Assembly (NCBI GenBank): GCA_003439945.1
Contig: QVRM01001260.1
Coordinates: 1,048,501 to 1,112,500, forward strand
Source of the DNA: Dermanyssus gallinae
Taxonomy: Eukaryota; Arthropoda; Arachnida; Mesostigmata; Dermanyssidae
DNA length: 64,000 nt
Direction: 5' to 3'
Part shown: positions 47,792-59,880 of the stretch, one piece after another
Numbering within the stretch: the first letter of the stretch is position 1
How the letters are laid out: each line of letters starts with the position of its first letter
Program-made: the position numbers and the translations under genes
The notes under the pieces: generated by a model
What the model saw: the letters and a program-made list of their open reading frames with translations, nothing else
What the model was told of the DNA's origin: nothing
Databases searched by the model: none

Positions 47792-49303
47792 CAGGGTGTT
47801 TGGAAATCTTTTTTTCGCCGTAGTAGGGAATTGTAGAGCCTGTTAGAGCAAATATTGTTTTCCAATAGATCATGGTCTCTGAGAAGTCTTGTTTCGGAAT
47901 GAGAGTTAAATTACTACAATTTGTGGCAATAGTGTTTTTGCTCGACATCGGAGCATAACATGTGCTGTTGCGAGACAACCAGAAACTAAGCATACCGTCA
48001 TGTTCGTGAGAAAATTCTGCTTCGAAGATGTAAGGCTGGTCAGAAGATACGACATAGTTGTTTAGAAGAGATTTGGCGAAAAATGAAGTTCATTATTAAC
48101 TTTCACGCCAAATACCTCAAAATCATTACCCTACGACCACTCACGGCGCTTAAAACTAACATATTCAAGCAAATGCGCATTTCATGATGATCATTTTGGC
48201 ACCAAACTTATGGCACCGCGAGCTGTGGTTGCGGAGTAATTACGATTGTTTGGCCAGATGTCAAGATTGAGTGCATGCAAAAATGACTTTGTTCCAGGAA
48301 AATTTGGAAAGCGATATATGGAATTGTAGAGCTCGTTAAAGGAAATCTTTTTTTTCAATGGAACATGGTTTCCGAAAAATCTTGTTTTGGAGTGAGAGTG
48401 ATATTACTACAGTTTGAGTCATTGGTGTTTTTGCCCGACGTAAGAACATAAAATGTGCAATTACGAGACAACCGGTCTTCCTATACAGAAACCAAGCACA
48501 CCGTCGTATTCGCGAGAAAATTCTACTTTTTGAAAAGTATACTGAAGAACATTTAATATTGCCTAGAAGATGCAACACAATTATTTAGAAAATATTCAGC
48601 AATAAATATTCAGCAAAAAAAGTACTTTTGTTAGCCTTCGCCTTCAATATCCCAAAATCATAACCCTACGACCAATCACAGCGCTCAAAACTAACACATT
48701 TAGGTAAATGCGCAAACCGATCATTTTGGTACCAAATATGTAGCAATGCGAACCGTGATTGCGGTGTAATTAAGATGGAATGCATGCATAAATGATCTAC
48801 TAGCATTCTAGGTAACTTTTGCATGCACTCAATCTCGACATCTGGCCAAAAAATCAAAATTACTCCGCAACCACAGCTCGCGTTGCCATAATGAGTTGGG
48901 TGCCACCATGATCATCATGAAATGCGCATTTGCCTGAATATGTTAATTTGAATATGATTTTGAGGTATTTGGCGTAAAAGTTAATAATGAACTTCACCTT
49001 TCGCAAAACCTCTTCTAAACGACCCTGTCGTATCTTCTGACCAGCCTTACATGTCCTTTGGAAGAAGCAGAATTTTCCCAGGAACACGACGGTGTGCTTA
49101 GTTTCTGTCTAGAAGTGGTTGTCTCGCAACAGCACATTTTATGCTCCTATGTTGGGCAACAACACAAGTGTCACAAATTGTAGTAATTTCACTCTCAATC
49201 CAAAACAAGGCTTTTCAGAGACCATGTTCGATTGGAAAACAATATTTGCTCTAACAGGCTCTACAATTCCCTACTACGGCGAAAAAAGATTTCCAAACAC
49301 ACC
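47792..49303. mobile_element. Composite foldback element, copy 1
   Basis: Outer arms (about 47792-48290 and, inverted, about 48810-49303) match nearly throughout (ends CAGGGTGTTTGGAAATC; internal CTGTTAGAGCAAATATTG, TACTACAATTTGTGG). Between them (about 48290-48810) lies an asymmetric core that is itself a diverged half of the same arm (GAGCTCGTTAAAG, ATGGAACATGGT). The whole layout recurs in the opposite orientation at 62834-64000. No coding frame. Foldback/MITE-type element; the enzyme that moves it is not in the window. Confidence 0.75.
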
Positions 49304-49369
49304 GTATAGTGTAGTCCCAGACTCATAATCGGGAAGGATATAAAAAATTCTAGCGGTTGGCTTCAACAG

Positions 49370-49840
49370 GGTATTACGTCTGCTGCAGCCGACTCCCACG
49401 GCCATTCAGAATGATTTTCGTTTTCCGCAAATTTATTTGCAGGCCCTTAAGTTGGAAGTAAGTTTCTAAATCGCAACAAACGATAATTCAAGGAGTGGCC
49501 CGCGGTCCCGGTGGGCCACTACTGTGTCATCCGCATACATGACAATGACGGCGTTTCTAAACTCCTTCCACATATAGCGAGCTGGGTCTGCGATAATCAC
49601 GGCTAAGGAATTAAGGCCAGGCAACTAAAGCCAAGCACCTGAGGGGGTCCCCTTGAGGGGTCCCCATGTTCTGACTCAGGTGTAAGGTATACAATATTCC
49701 GGTAGATATTTGGACCCTCCGCGCTGTCGCCGTTTTTGCGAATGAATAGCAGCCCTGGCTTCGTGCCAAGCCCGGATCTTAACGAATCCAAGACTCTTCT
49801 ACTTAGGTAGCCCGTCCAGCATCCGCACAACCTGTTGCAA
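49370..49840 (-). pseudogene. Reverse transcriptase fragment, minus strand
   Basis: LLFIRKNGDSAEGPN, then VIIADPARYMWKEF and VIVMYADDTVVAH (palm), then LRKTKIILNGRG-type thumb. A short, internally deleted LINE fragment; clade uncertain. Confidence 0.55.
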
Positions 49841-50253
49841 CCATTACCAATTCATGTAGAGTTGCTCCTGAGAGAGCGGGCTTGAGAAGTGGATCTAGTG
49901 CGAAGACGTTTTAATCGAACTGAGGGGTAACTACCACAATGTTTCCTTTGGCAAGCTGCGCATGCTTTTATTCTGCTGGCGAAAAATGAAATATTTTTCT
50001 ACTGGTTTAGCCCTGCCAAACCCAACCCGCACTTGTAGCAGGCAGAACAATGCGAGGTTGAAACTGCCTGAGGCGAGTGTCATCCAACACGCTCTTCGGC
50101 ACGCGCATTGCATGGGGTTTGTTCGCATCGCCTCCTCTTCATGATACCGGCACTAACTCTTTATAAACATTTGCCTTTAAGTTTCTTTCGGTCGGCCATA
50201 GCGCGCCCTACGATCTGCAGCTATCTAGGATCAGGGTGCCGCTCTCGTGCTCG

Positions 50254-50291
50254 TTGTCTAAACTGCGCATTAACAAGCGCAGTTTAGACAA
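50254..50291. repeat. Perfect 15-bp inverted repeat with 8-nt loop
   Basis: Arms TTGTCTAAACTGCGC and its exact complement around ATTAACAA. No coding context. Confidence 0.65.
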
Positions 50292-50802
50292 ATAAGTTGA
50301 CGGCAGCCAATGTGGCCGAATATGAAAAGCTTAGCATCCCTGAAAATCCGTCGCATGTTGAAGACTGTGAAATAGGAACCCAATTATTTCCTTTCCGCTT
50401 TGTTCATTAATGTATCACGTTTATTGGCACAATGCAGGCTAGAAGCTCAAGAAGCAGTTCGCCAGAAGCTTAAGAAGCCCTTCCCGTCGGTGGCCTACTA
50501 CTATCAAAGCGGTAGTAGAAGTTGCCGCCGACCAAAGTAGGTAGTTGCTGGTTTAGCTCCATACGTTGACTGAGTTGATTGCCATCCAACACGTACTTCG
50601 GCACACACGTTGCATTCAGGGTGGCTCTGCTCGTACACATAGATTAAAAGTCCTGTAACTGGTTTGCCCCGCCCTCCGTGTGGAAGATTCTCTAGTAAAT
50701 AAAACCTTGAATCTCATCGAAGTGCAGTTCCGTTTCCATAAAAGTTTCCTTCAGGAGTACAATAGTCACATTTTCAAACACACACACACACACATTGTAA
50801 AG

Positions 50803-50846
50803 CTAGCTGTAAAGCTTTGCAATGCAAAGCAATACTTTACAGCTAG
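50803..50846. repeat. Nested hairpin (12-bp outer, 7-bp inner stem)
   Basis: CTAGCTGTAAAG (50803-50814) pairs with 50835-50846; GCTTTGC/GCAAAGC pairs inside. A (CA)n tract precedes it. Confidence 0.55.
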
Positions 50847-52900
50847 TTGAAACCCTACCATATGCATTATCACTAAAGGCAGCACAGATTACAGCGGCCA
50901 GCCGGAAAACTGAGTTTACAAACAGCACTTCATTTACCGTCCCAGTTACCGTCCCGACGTTGTTTGACCGAAGCATTCTAAGCCATTACCGGCAAGTGCT
51001 GCAAGTGCTAACATTAAGCCTTATTACCATAGGGAATGTCGGATAGCATTCCTTGGCCGTTGAGTAAAGTCAACCGCCGTAAATCGTCCAACTTTGTCAC
51101 GTGTCATAGCTATATAGAATGCTAGCCAACGAGCTTAGGTGACCGAGGTGCATTTATGTCCTCACTTTCTCGCCTCTAAGCGGTATAAACTGAAGAAAAT
51201 AAAATACCATTCCAACAAACGACGGTGTATCGCATGGCGATAGCGTTAACCAAGCAGGAAACCTATTGCGTTAGAATATGACAGGTAAACACTGAATACG
51301 CTTGGATGCAAGAAATATATCCCCACACCTAGGACAAATACGGAAATCACCGGGTTTGGAGCCTTAAATTATTTTACCACTACTAGAGTTACGTTCATTA
51401 ACTTCACCAAAAGCACAGCAAATGCTAGTTATAGATAGCATAGCGTATACTGTCGGCAGGTAAACATCATCAAAAATCATGTTACCAATTCGAATTCGGG
51501 TCATGTATTTCTTCGTTAAACACTATTACTTTCTTATACACATATCGCAATAAGCATGTTTTTTAGCATAAACGTATACATACCGTACATACATACGCTA
51601 CACTAATGTGTTCAATGTTAGTTCTTCTTTAAACATATTTACGACGACATGGATAAAGAGAGTATGCAGATATTTTTAAATCGCCTTATTCGGTTAAAGG
51701 TTATTTTTACCCCAGACTGCTTTCGTAACAACCCTCAACCACGGATGGCTAGTATGCACTGCACAGAATATAATATTAATGCCTCGTTTTTAGACTTGTC
51801 AAAATAAAATGAAATGACTATTTGGGTTATTAACGCTTGAAAGTGCTTGTAACACATTTGCCGTGGAATATAGCTGGATGTCTAACTAGGGTGTTGCCTA
51901 GTTGCAGACGTATGTCGGAAGACTCACAATTAAAAAGTCGACACAATGACAGATACTGTGCAGATACAATTTTTGTAAAAACCGCCGCATTTATAAGCCA
52001 AAAACAAATTTAATTATAGTACCTTAAGAAACCACTAACGTTCTTAAGTGCTAAGATATGCGCGAAAAGCACTTCCTTGGCCAACTATTATTAATAAAGT
52101 AAGAAGTGCTAGATTACACCCACGGATAGAGCTGTATTTCCTCCCATCTGTTTAATCAGAAACCGTGGTTCAAAAAACACAACGTTCAATTTCACTGATT
52201 TCATGCAGCACTTTGGGAGTCTGGTAGTAGAGCCAATGCGGGCCGTGGAAGTTCAAGTGTTTAAAAAAAATTTAATTATATAACAACATTATTTTTATAA
52301 GGTTAGCATAATGTGTAATGGCCTTTTATATGTACCCTTAGAAACTAAACACAGATACATACAATCGCGATATATAGAAATGTTGAACGAGTTTTAATTT
52401 TTAGCGTGGAGTTAATTCCGTTTTGTCTTAGGATATTTTTTACAAGATATCTGCATTTGTTATTTGATGTTATGGTCACAGGAAATTAGAAAACTTAAGA
52501 TAAAAATAACGAAAAGATTATTCATTCAAAATGCTTAAAAACTGAACGATTTGTGGCATGGGCTCTGCAATTTAGCCATTGCAAGTATGTGTATTTCAGA
52601 AATGACTCTACCAACATTTTGCAAGTGCCCATTTGAATGTGTGACCTATTTTATGCTAAAAGTGCATCAATAGTCTTTTGCAATATAAGTAAAGTTAGTA
52701 ATTAGGTAAAAGCTAGCAGACTCAGAAAGCAAACGTTCTATACAATTTTACTTACCAGTATAATTATGCTTTTGAAAATGTTGAAAAGATGTTGACCAAT
52801 TAATTATTTTTTTCGAAATCAGTATTTACGAATATGCTGTCGGATGTGGATCCTATTTTTTAATATTAAACTTACGGTTACCTAAGGAGAAGCTTTCTAT
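50847..52900. other. AT-rich non-coding stretch
   Basis: No exon, repeat family or RNA gene supported. Confidence 0.4.
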
Positions 52901-52910
52901 ATCGAGAAGA

Positions 52911-52950
52911 ATAAAAGCACACCTCTGTCTTTGCCATTTTTGTTCAGTTA
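52911..52950 (+). promoter_or_regulatory. Possible TATA/initiator core promoter
   Basis: ATAAAAG at 52911-52917 and TCAGTT (arthropod initiator-like) at 52944-52949, about 33 bp apart, upstream of the candidate peptide start at 52976. A short upstream frame (ATG 52950 to TGA 52979) overlaps the start codon. Confidence 0.35.
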
Positions 52951-52975
52951 TGTTGTCAGTGTTTCTAACGCGAAG

Positions 52976-53307
52976 ATGACAGCTAGGTTCAGGCTTCTAG
53001 AAATATTCTGTGCTACAACTGTGCTGCATGTGACTATTTTTGCTTCAACAAGGATAGATACCTTGGTTTGCCCTCAGTAAGTAATTCGATTTCCAGAAGT
53101 ACGTGGCTAGTGCCTTCATACATTTCTTAGTGAATATGGCTATTTGAATAAATTTAATTTATAAAAGAAAGTGTTTTGCCTTTTTCTTGTACAAATATAT
53201 GCAGGGTCTACGTTTGCGGTAGAACCAGTCAACACATAAAGGAACCGATCATACCGGCGTGCTCGGCGGAAAATTTAGCATGCTATATGACACCAGACGC
53301 AAGCTAG
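52976..53307 (+). CDS. Candidate small secreted peptide, two exons (52976-53076, 53205-53307)
   Basis: Exon 1 runs from ATG 52976 (A at -3) to a consensus donor CA|GTAAGT (53077). It encodes 33 residues with a strongly hydrophobic stretch (LLEIFCATTVLHVTIFAS), like a signal peptide, then TLVCP. An acceptor with a pyrimidine tract (TTGCCTTTTTCTTG...GCAG) at 53204 restores the frame, and exon 2 adds 33 codons to TAG 53305-53307. The mature part would have four Cys. Exon 2, however, lies inside sequence homologous to the transposon at 18053-18160, so it may be an exonised repeat, or exon 1 may splice elsewhere. I recognise no family. Confidence 0.35.
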
Positions 53308-53919
53308 CAAAAAGCGAATAACCAGGTTAAGAAAATACATTAAAACAATGGATATGTTGTTACGTCTTACGTTGAAGTTTTAGCGTGCAGAACAGTGAAC
53401 ATTTGCCAATACGACCAAAATTTTGGCAATAGGAAATTGCATGCCTATTATTTGCGTACAAAAATTATGGCTTTGCGTTACGTAATTGCCGAGCAACTAG
53501 GCTGCTTCAACCACCATAGTTGTTACGTTGAAGCTTTCACGTTCAGAACCGTAACATTTTGTTAACAAGTTGCCGATCCCTCCTTGCATCGAGAAAACAA
53601 AATTTCTCCTAAAAATTGTCTTTTGGGCGTAAATGTTTAGTTGTAATGGTAAAACTTTACGCTTCTGCACGCAAAAGCTTCAACGTCAGTCATAACAATA
53701 TTTGAAATTTTCACTTTTCTTAACCTGGCTATTTGCCATTTGCCGAACACGCCGCTGAGTTAGGAGTGGTAGATTATACACACAGGAAAATATTGATTTT
53801 GCACAGGTATATAAAAAAAAAGGCAGAATAACTCCTTATATAAATTCCATCTTTACTTCTAAACAAGACGTTTTTGCGCTCTCCTTCAATTACACGCGGT
53901 TGTGGATGATCCTAATTAT
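53205..53919. mobile_element. Foldback repeat related to the 16885-18321 element
   Basis: Left part (53205-53400) is complementary to 53640-53800 (shared blocks GCGTG-x-TCGGC, CCAGGTTAAGAAAA, CGTTGAAG, GCGTGCAGAA). Left part also matches the inverse of 18053-18160 (TCTACGTTTGCGG, AACCGATCATAC), and the right part matches 17920-18240 directly. Ends are less clear than at the 16.9 kb copy. Confidence 0.65.
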
Positions 53920-54334
53920 ATATATATTTATATATATTTATAAGTTTGGCTCAAAACGGTACACTGTAAGATGAAATGTCAAACATACCCAATGTCTTGC
54001 AATTCATTGTGTTTGATACGACGCTAGAAGCAGCAATATACTGAGGCGCCGCTTTTAGTATGGAGAGTCATTCGTCTCGTTGAGAGTGCCTCTAACTTCG
54101 TTGGTCTAAACCAAAAACAATATTTATGTAAACATCGCTTAGAGCGCAGTGTATTGCTAGAAACAAGTAGGATATATGCCAGCACTTGGCTTTTCCAAAC
54201 CGGTAACCATTTTAACATAGTTAACAACACAACCGCGGTATAAGGGCATATGTAAGTATTGACACTTTTTAAACAATACAACAAACAATACTATGTTCGC
54301 AAGCGCAGATGAAACCAAACAACTCAACTGTTAT

Positions 54335-54513
54335 GTCGAGCCCGGTGGCGTGGTGCATTTGCCTCGCGGCCGGACGAGACACATGGGTGCGCCGATTTGA
54401 GCCCCTTTGAACATTTGTATTTATGGGGGTCCATCTATGAAGCAATGCGAAAATCAGCCCTGTGGACGTTAAGTCTTGCCTGGGGGTCAGCCCGAAAAGT
54501 ATTGACTAAACTG
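54335..54513 (+). mobile_element. tRNA-derived SINE, family 2, plus strand
   Basis: Flanked by AACTGTTAT (54326-54334 and 54514-54522; 13 bp with one mismatch if extended left). The head GAGCCCGGTGGCGTGGTGCA and the B-box region CGATTTGAGCCCC are followed by the same body as the minus-strand copy at 26208-26394 (CCATCTATGAAGCAATGCGA, GACGTTAAGTCTTG). Confidence 0.8.
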
Positions 54514-54984
54514 AACTGTTATCTACCTTGACAGAATGCGGGCGTCTACCGGTGCTGCAGTGCTTCGAAATGTACCTTCTAAACAGGAACAGGCGAGATT
54601 GCATGTGCGGCGTTTATAATTGTTGTCACGGATGGCGCAAAAACGAGGCTTAGCTTGAATAAACGAAGGAAAAACTCTGACACGGCCAAGACGGTTATGC
54701 TCGACAAACTTGGACAGTCGCGAAAATCTGAAAATAAACGGCGGCTCAACATGACGGGCGGTGGCGGCAACTCTACGTGCCAAATGCGGCCTTGTCATTG
54801 TGAAAAAGGAGCTTACAAATTTAGGCTAGCCAAAGAGGTGAGGGTCAATCACAGAGGCTGCTCTAAAAACGCGTACTCACACAACGAGCTGGTGGCCACC
54901 GTGACTAAGATAAATGTTTTAACACGCGACACCCTAACGCATCGCGAGGCGAGAGCCTTTTGACAAGAGGCTAGATACAGTTTC

Positions 54985-56390
54985 ATGAACCGCAGTGTTG
55001 TCTTACCTCTAGCCACAGTTCAGCTGAGTCCGTGTGTATGTGACAGAACACACAGCCTCGGGCAAGCGATAAAAATGATCGAGCTATCTCGAGACGTGGT
55101 GATCCTTGTTAGCGTAGGGACCGATATATTCCTGAGCGATATTGGACAACACATGAAGGCAATTATGGTGATGAATGCGGGGCAGTTTCTAAGACAGATT
55201 GGATGCGACTTTCGGCACGCAATAGAAGTGCAAACGTTCTTGCACGTACTACAACTTTGACTGGCTTGTCACAAGCTGGATCTCCGTAGTGGCCGCTACC
55301 GCCGGCGGACTCATCATCTGTTAGAAAGAGGCCGTTCGGCTCTGGGGTGCACGTCAGTCTGGTTGTTCTTCTGAGAAACAGATTACAAATCGCCACCCAG
55401 TCTACCCATTTGACCCTTTTTTGTCGGCCTGTAAAATAGATATGGACGACGTGGCACTGAACGGCGACGTCTCATCCGACGCCGCCGGACCGTGATTCGA
55501 CGAGTTTCCGACCGAGCTCGCCGGCAGCCGTAAGCTGGCCGACAACCATTTCTGCGACGCGTCAATGAGCGCGGCCTAGAATTAAAAACATTTTTTAAGG
55601 AGGTTGTTTTTAATTCTAGACTATCCTCCGTCCCCTACGGGCTTGGAACTTAACCTGAGGTATATCTTCAATGCACCGAGGGCCGGACATGTTAAGATAT
55701 CTAGGGTTTCCCCAACAGTCCTTGTGGCAGCATGGCCGCTGACTCTCAGCGGTATGGTTTATCATCTATTCTCAATGAGCATCGCTTAAAGAAAATTCGA
55801 TCAACAACAGGGAGCGAACTGGCGACACCCCGGTAGATGACAACCATGACTAGCGCACTAGTCCCCTAGACCACGCCGCCACACTAATGAGCGCGGCCTG
55901 CACTGGCCTAGTTGCACTAAGCTGACCGGGCTCACACAAGGGTCGCCATGACGTCATCAATGACATCCTCGGGCGCTCTTTCAGAGAAGCCCGCCACTGC
56001 ATTACATTGGAACCGGCTGGACAGCAGATGGCCTGCTACTAGCTGCGACTGGGAACATCATTGGCCGCTGATGTGGGACGTCACTGTCTCCGACACGTAC
56101 GCTTTCGGCTATCGTGGACTAGCCAGCGCGGCATCGGCCAAATCATTCATCAACGGAAGACGCACAAACGGCGCCTGTACGCGCATTTTCTTCAAGGCCA
56201 TGTTGTAGTGGCATTTGGTCTCGAGTCATCTAGCGTTTGGTCTTAAATCATCTGGCGTTTGGGTTAAGGGTGCACAAAAACTGGAAAAGAGCTTGCGAAG
56301 AAGCTTACTGAGGCCACCGTAGAGTATCCTTCGAGGGTGTCATTGGAACTTCAGAGAAAACGCCAAGATGGTGTTGGTACCGTTCTTTGA
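54985..56390 (+). pseudogene. Decayed family B RLE LINE copy, interrupted by a SINE
   Basis: Matches the family B element in order: a thumb part (CGGCACGCAATAGAAGTGC block near 55216), a deletion of about 180 bp, GTGGCCGCTACCGCC near 55290, zinc cluster/RLE-region sequence from 55886, GGACGTCACTGTCTCC near 56077, and VSLELQRK near the end (about 56337). A 308-bp SINE sits at 55578-55885. No long frame remains. Confidence 0.75.
55578..55885 (-). mobile_element. tRNA-derived SINE, family 1, full copy with 14-bp target duplication
   Basis: AATGAGCGCGGCCT stands on both sides (55564-55577 and 55886-55899). Minus-strand head: GGCGGCGTGGTCTAGG and a B-box-like CCAGTTCGCTCCC. Body as at 11012-11229. 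The 3' end carries a 12-bp inverted repeat AGAATTAAAAAC...GTTTTTAATTCT instead of a plain A tail. Confidence 0.88.
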
Positions 56391-56639
56391 TCTTAACGAG
56401 TAAAGAAAACGTACTGAGTCCGTCAGGCTTGCAGCTGGGGAACCTTCAAGGCATGACTTGGTCTGCGCCATGAAAATTTTGTCCCAAGCTGAATGCTTGT
56501 CGCTATCTTCCTGTTCTAGACATAAATGTGAGCTGCCACTCCTGAACGGCTCTATCTTGGTGAACCACTGGAGAGCCCTGCTCAAGGATAGCAGACAAAC
56601 GTTTACAAGAGAAATCCAAGTATTGCAGGGCTAGAGGGG
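56391..56639. other. Unassigned sequence between LINE remnants
   Basis: No feature supported. Confidence 0.4.
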
Positions 56640-58350
56640 CTTCTTAGCCCGATATCACCGACGCTGGCCAGCGAGGAAATGCTCCGACACACCTTCGCAC
56701 ATGGCAGCGGAAACGAATCATTGCCGCCCGTTTAATAAGCTGATTCCTCTATGGTTCCAGGACGCACGACTACTACGTCTGGGTCAGGGTCGGCCAAGGT
56801 GAGGTCGTCTAGGTACGATACGACACGACGGAGAGCGGCGTGGATCTTGCATAGGAGAAGTAAGCGACGTTGCAAACCTTAAGCGTAAGCTCGTGGACTT
56901 TAAGAAGGCTTTTGAGTTAAAGGCGTTCTTTTAATGTCGTGCATTTAATCAATCAATCAGTTTTATTTATTCACTTTTGTAGGTAGCAGTCAAATACTTA
57001 GTTACTTACTTGAATGTGCATATCGAGGGTAACAACGCAAGACTAGAGTCATTTCAGGAATAAAAACATTTTAGCCAAGTCAGCTTACCAGGCTTCCCAG
57101 CGATTGTACTAGGGAGCAGTTAGCCGCGTGGTATCTATCACAGAAACTTCCATATCTAGAGCATTTACAACTATCGCACGGGTCATGGAAACCCGCGCTT
57201 GTTGGTGAGGATTATATAAGCGTAAGCCGATAGGCGGGCGTGATCTCATTCAGGCTCTCGGCTACTCTGTTGCGGTAGCTTTTTAGCAGGAATGTCAATC
57301 ACATCGTCAAATGTGCATGTTAAGAAAAGAGGTGCCTAAAGACAATATCCTCACGGCATTACGTCAGCAAAGACCCTTAGGCGGCGTTGCTGTAATAGAC
57401 CTATGGGAAAGAGCGATGGGTGGACAGGAGCGAACTCGGTATAGGTGTGTCAAGTGTCGCGAAGCTCTCCTTGAGCCGGCTTGACGAAAGAAGGAGCTGG
57501 GTCCATGCTTCCGGAGAATCCGACTGCGCCACACTTTCCAGAAGCTCGAAAAGTTTGTCGGCGAGGGTTGCTTATTTTGGCGAGAGAACGACGAGTGACA
57601 GGCACCGTTTCAGCCGGCAACCCAGATCAGTCAGATAAGACTCCCTATACGTACTAATGACCCGGACTAGCGGGTGGCAATGCGGCCTATGTGCTGGTCA
57701 AGACCGACCCTGTGAGAGGTTAGGAACGCAAAGAGTACGACCTAGGTCTGGGCAAAGTCTGCCCAGCATTGTGTACTTGTACCGAGGGCGCTAGTGGAGA
57801 CCTTGAAACACAACCAAAGTGGGTTCTGCAGGCTAGGTGGCTAGCGATGGAGCAAAAAGAGCTGCCGAAGGGTTTAGGAGAGAAGTCGAAACTTCTAGGA
57901 AGTCGCCCGGCTGGCCATCGTCAATCATTACTTCATTCAAGGGGACAGCGTTGGGGGTTGCGCGGGTGTCCTCGCAGAACCCGCGGGGCAACTCCGCACG
58001 GCTTTCGTTAAATTAATCATGGGTAGGGCTGGCGTGCTTAACAACGCCGGAAAACCTATGGGCAAGATCGGCGAGTTCTGGAGGGACGCAACGACAGCCT
58101 GTATGATCGTGCTTGAAAGGTCCCGTGCGATGCTCATGGTGACCAGTAACTCTAGCTGAGCAATGACTATTTCCACTCGGGCCGTGATTGAAGCGGTAAG
58201 AGCTTTGACGCCTAAGGCGCGAAAAGCAAAGCCGGGGCAGCCGTAGCCACCGGAGAGCGTAATAAAGATGTCGCTGTTCGAGTCTTTTGCTTAAGAGTCG
58301 TCTCCACCCTGCTTTAAACGGCACTGGCATAAGACCTGCCACTGCAAAGA
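56640..58350 (-). pseudogene. Decayed RLE LINE (ORF1 end, ORF2 N-terminal region, RT), minus strand
   Basis: Minus-strand pieces: ORF1-like C-terminus (58350-57940), TLADKLFELLESVAQSD...AWTQLL (about 57600-57480), which matches AEELTKVFLNVAKNN...AWYSLF of family A, then DIK..NAFNS (motif A, near 56920) and SYLDDLT (palm, near 56815). In the middle, a different 3' tail (AATAAATAAAACTGATTGATTGATT read on minus, 56945-56985) marks a nested insertion of another element. Beyond repair by eye. Confidence 0.5.
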
Positions 58351-58949
58351 TTCTTGTCGACCTTGACTATATTGTTGATAATAGTTGGAGCCTTCTCAGG
58401 TAAATCTCAAGGAGTAACAGAAAGGCATCAGGCGTTAAGGATGCAGACATGGGGATCAGACATGAGCCTACTTCGCCGAGAAGGGTCTTCACGCTAAGAT
58501 GACGCCGTCCTTCTGCGTCATGGCAAAACAAGAGTTACGAGGTTGCACCCGTCTCTTTGACCCCGACGGCTTTCAGGGCTTAAACGCCAGTATAATAAAA
58601 GATGGAGCTAACCGTTGTTCCTACCAGTGTTTTAAACTCTGAAAGAGACGCTGCATTATAGACCTATACAACAAATTCGTCACTGCGTATTATCCGGGTC
58701 TCACGGATGGTTGCCGCCATTGCTTTGGCCGCCACTAGGATGCCGCGGCGGCCAAAGCGAGGTTGATATAGTTGCGGATTTTGCCGCCGAAAATGATCGT
58801 TCTGGATTTCGGCTTAAGTAAAGCCTTTTCATTTTCTTTTCTTCTGAGCACAACTTTTCGCCGCTGTTGTCTGCGACGTCCTATCTTCAGTGCTGCTCCC
58901 GCAGCGATGCTACCTTTGACCTGGTTAAATTTCGGCGCACAACGACGCC
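58351..58949. other. Unassigned sequence between LINE remnants
   Basis: GC-richer than average, with an inverted GCGGCCAAAGC motif near 58721-58762; no gene recognised. Confidence 0.4.
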
Positions 58950-59880
58950 CTCAGTAGGAGAAACGCGCTGTGTGTCTTGGCTCCGCTGTGGCCTCAAATA
59001 GCTTTCTCTTGAGTTTTTCTGTCAGTTTAAGTGCGTCCTTGCCGCCAAAGCCATTATTACGTCGTTGTCTTCAAGAGTATGCGCGTATAGACGCCGTTTA
59101 TGCATCTGCCATTGGTGGACGATGTCGCCACGGCCCGCGCTGACTAATCCACGATAGCCGACGACAGCGCCAGAGTCAGTGACGAGTTACGCCAGCGGTC
59201 TATAATGGTACCAGTCCTGGGTGGTAAGGTGATCCAGTCAACTCCTGTCGCCCCTCTACAGCCCTCCGAGCTTCAGCGGAACGGGGTCGCGGACTTGTCT
59301 GAAAGTGCGCCCAAGGAGGTAGCCGCCTTGTTTAAAAGCGCGCCCAAGGAGGTAGCCGCCTTGTTTAAAAGCGCGCCCAAGGATGTACTTGATGGCTTCG
59401 TAGGGGCCATGCGTAATCACATGCACAGTTTAGTGCAAACAAGCCGGTGCATGCCGCTCTTATCCACCGTGCCACCACATGTACATTTCTCAAAAATAGC
59501 AATGCTAAGTGTGGCCAATGGCGGACCAAATTTGATCGTCGGCTAGCTTACTGCCGGCAAGCTCGGACCGAAACACGTCGAAGGACGCTTTTGGACGGGA
59601 TGCTTCTTCTGCCTCGTAACCTGTGCTTCAGATGAACGATCTGACTAGCGCGCCTCCCAAAGCCGAGCGGCGTCTTGTTGTCCGCTGACGGTTCCCCCAG
59701 TCGTAGCGGTCACTGCGGAGACGCAGCTATATGACAAAGCAATGAAGGGGGGGCAAGGCATGGTCCGTGGCCGAGCGAATGCTCATTCCATTCATCCCGG
59801 CTGGTAGCCTTGCCTGTGTTTATGCCTTATATTCGAGTGGTTTGTCTTCGAGTGTTCTGGAAGGTACCGCCGTAACATGT
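58950..59880 (-). pseudogene. Decayed family B RLE LINE, 3' half, minus strand
   Basis: Aligns inverted to the thumb-to-C-terminus of the 32097-35550 element. Matching blocks include the region encoding the zinc cluster (about 59440-59500), TCTTGGCTCCGCTGTGGCC (58978), TGGATGACGATG-type sequence near 59110, and GCGGCGTCTTGTTG (59667). Two 35-bp tandem units (GCGCCCAAGGAGGTAGCCGCC, 59309-59380) have been amplified. No frame survives. Confidence 0.7.
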
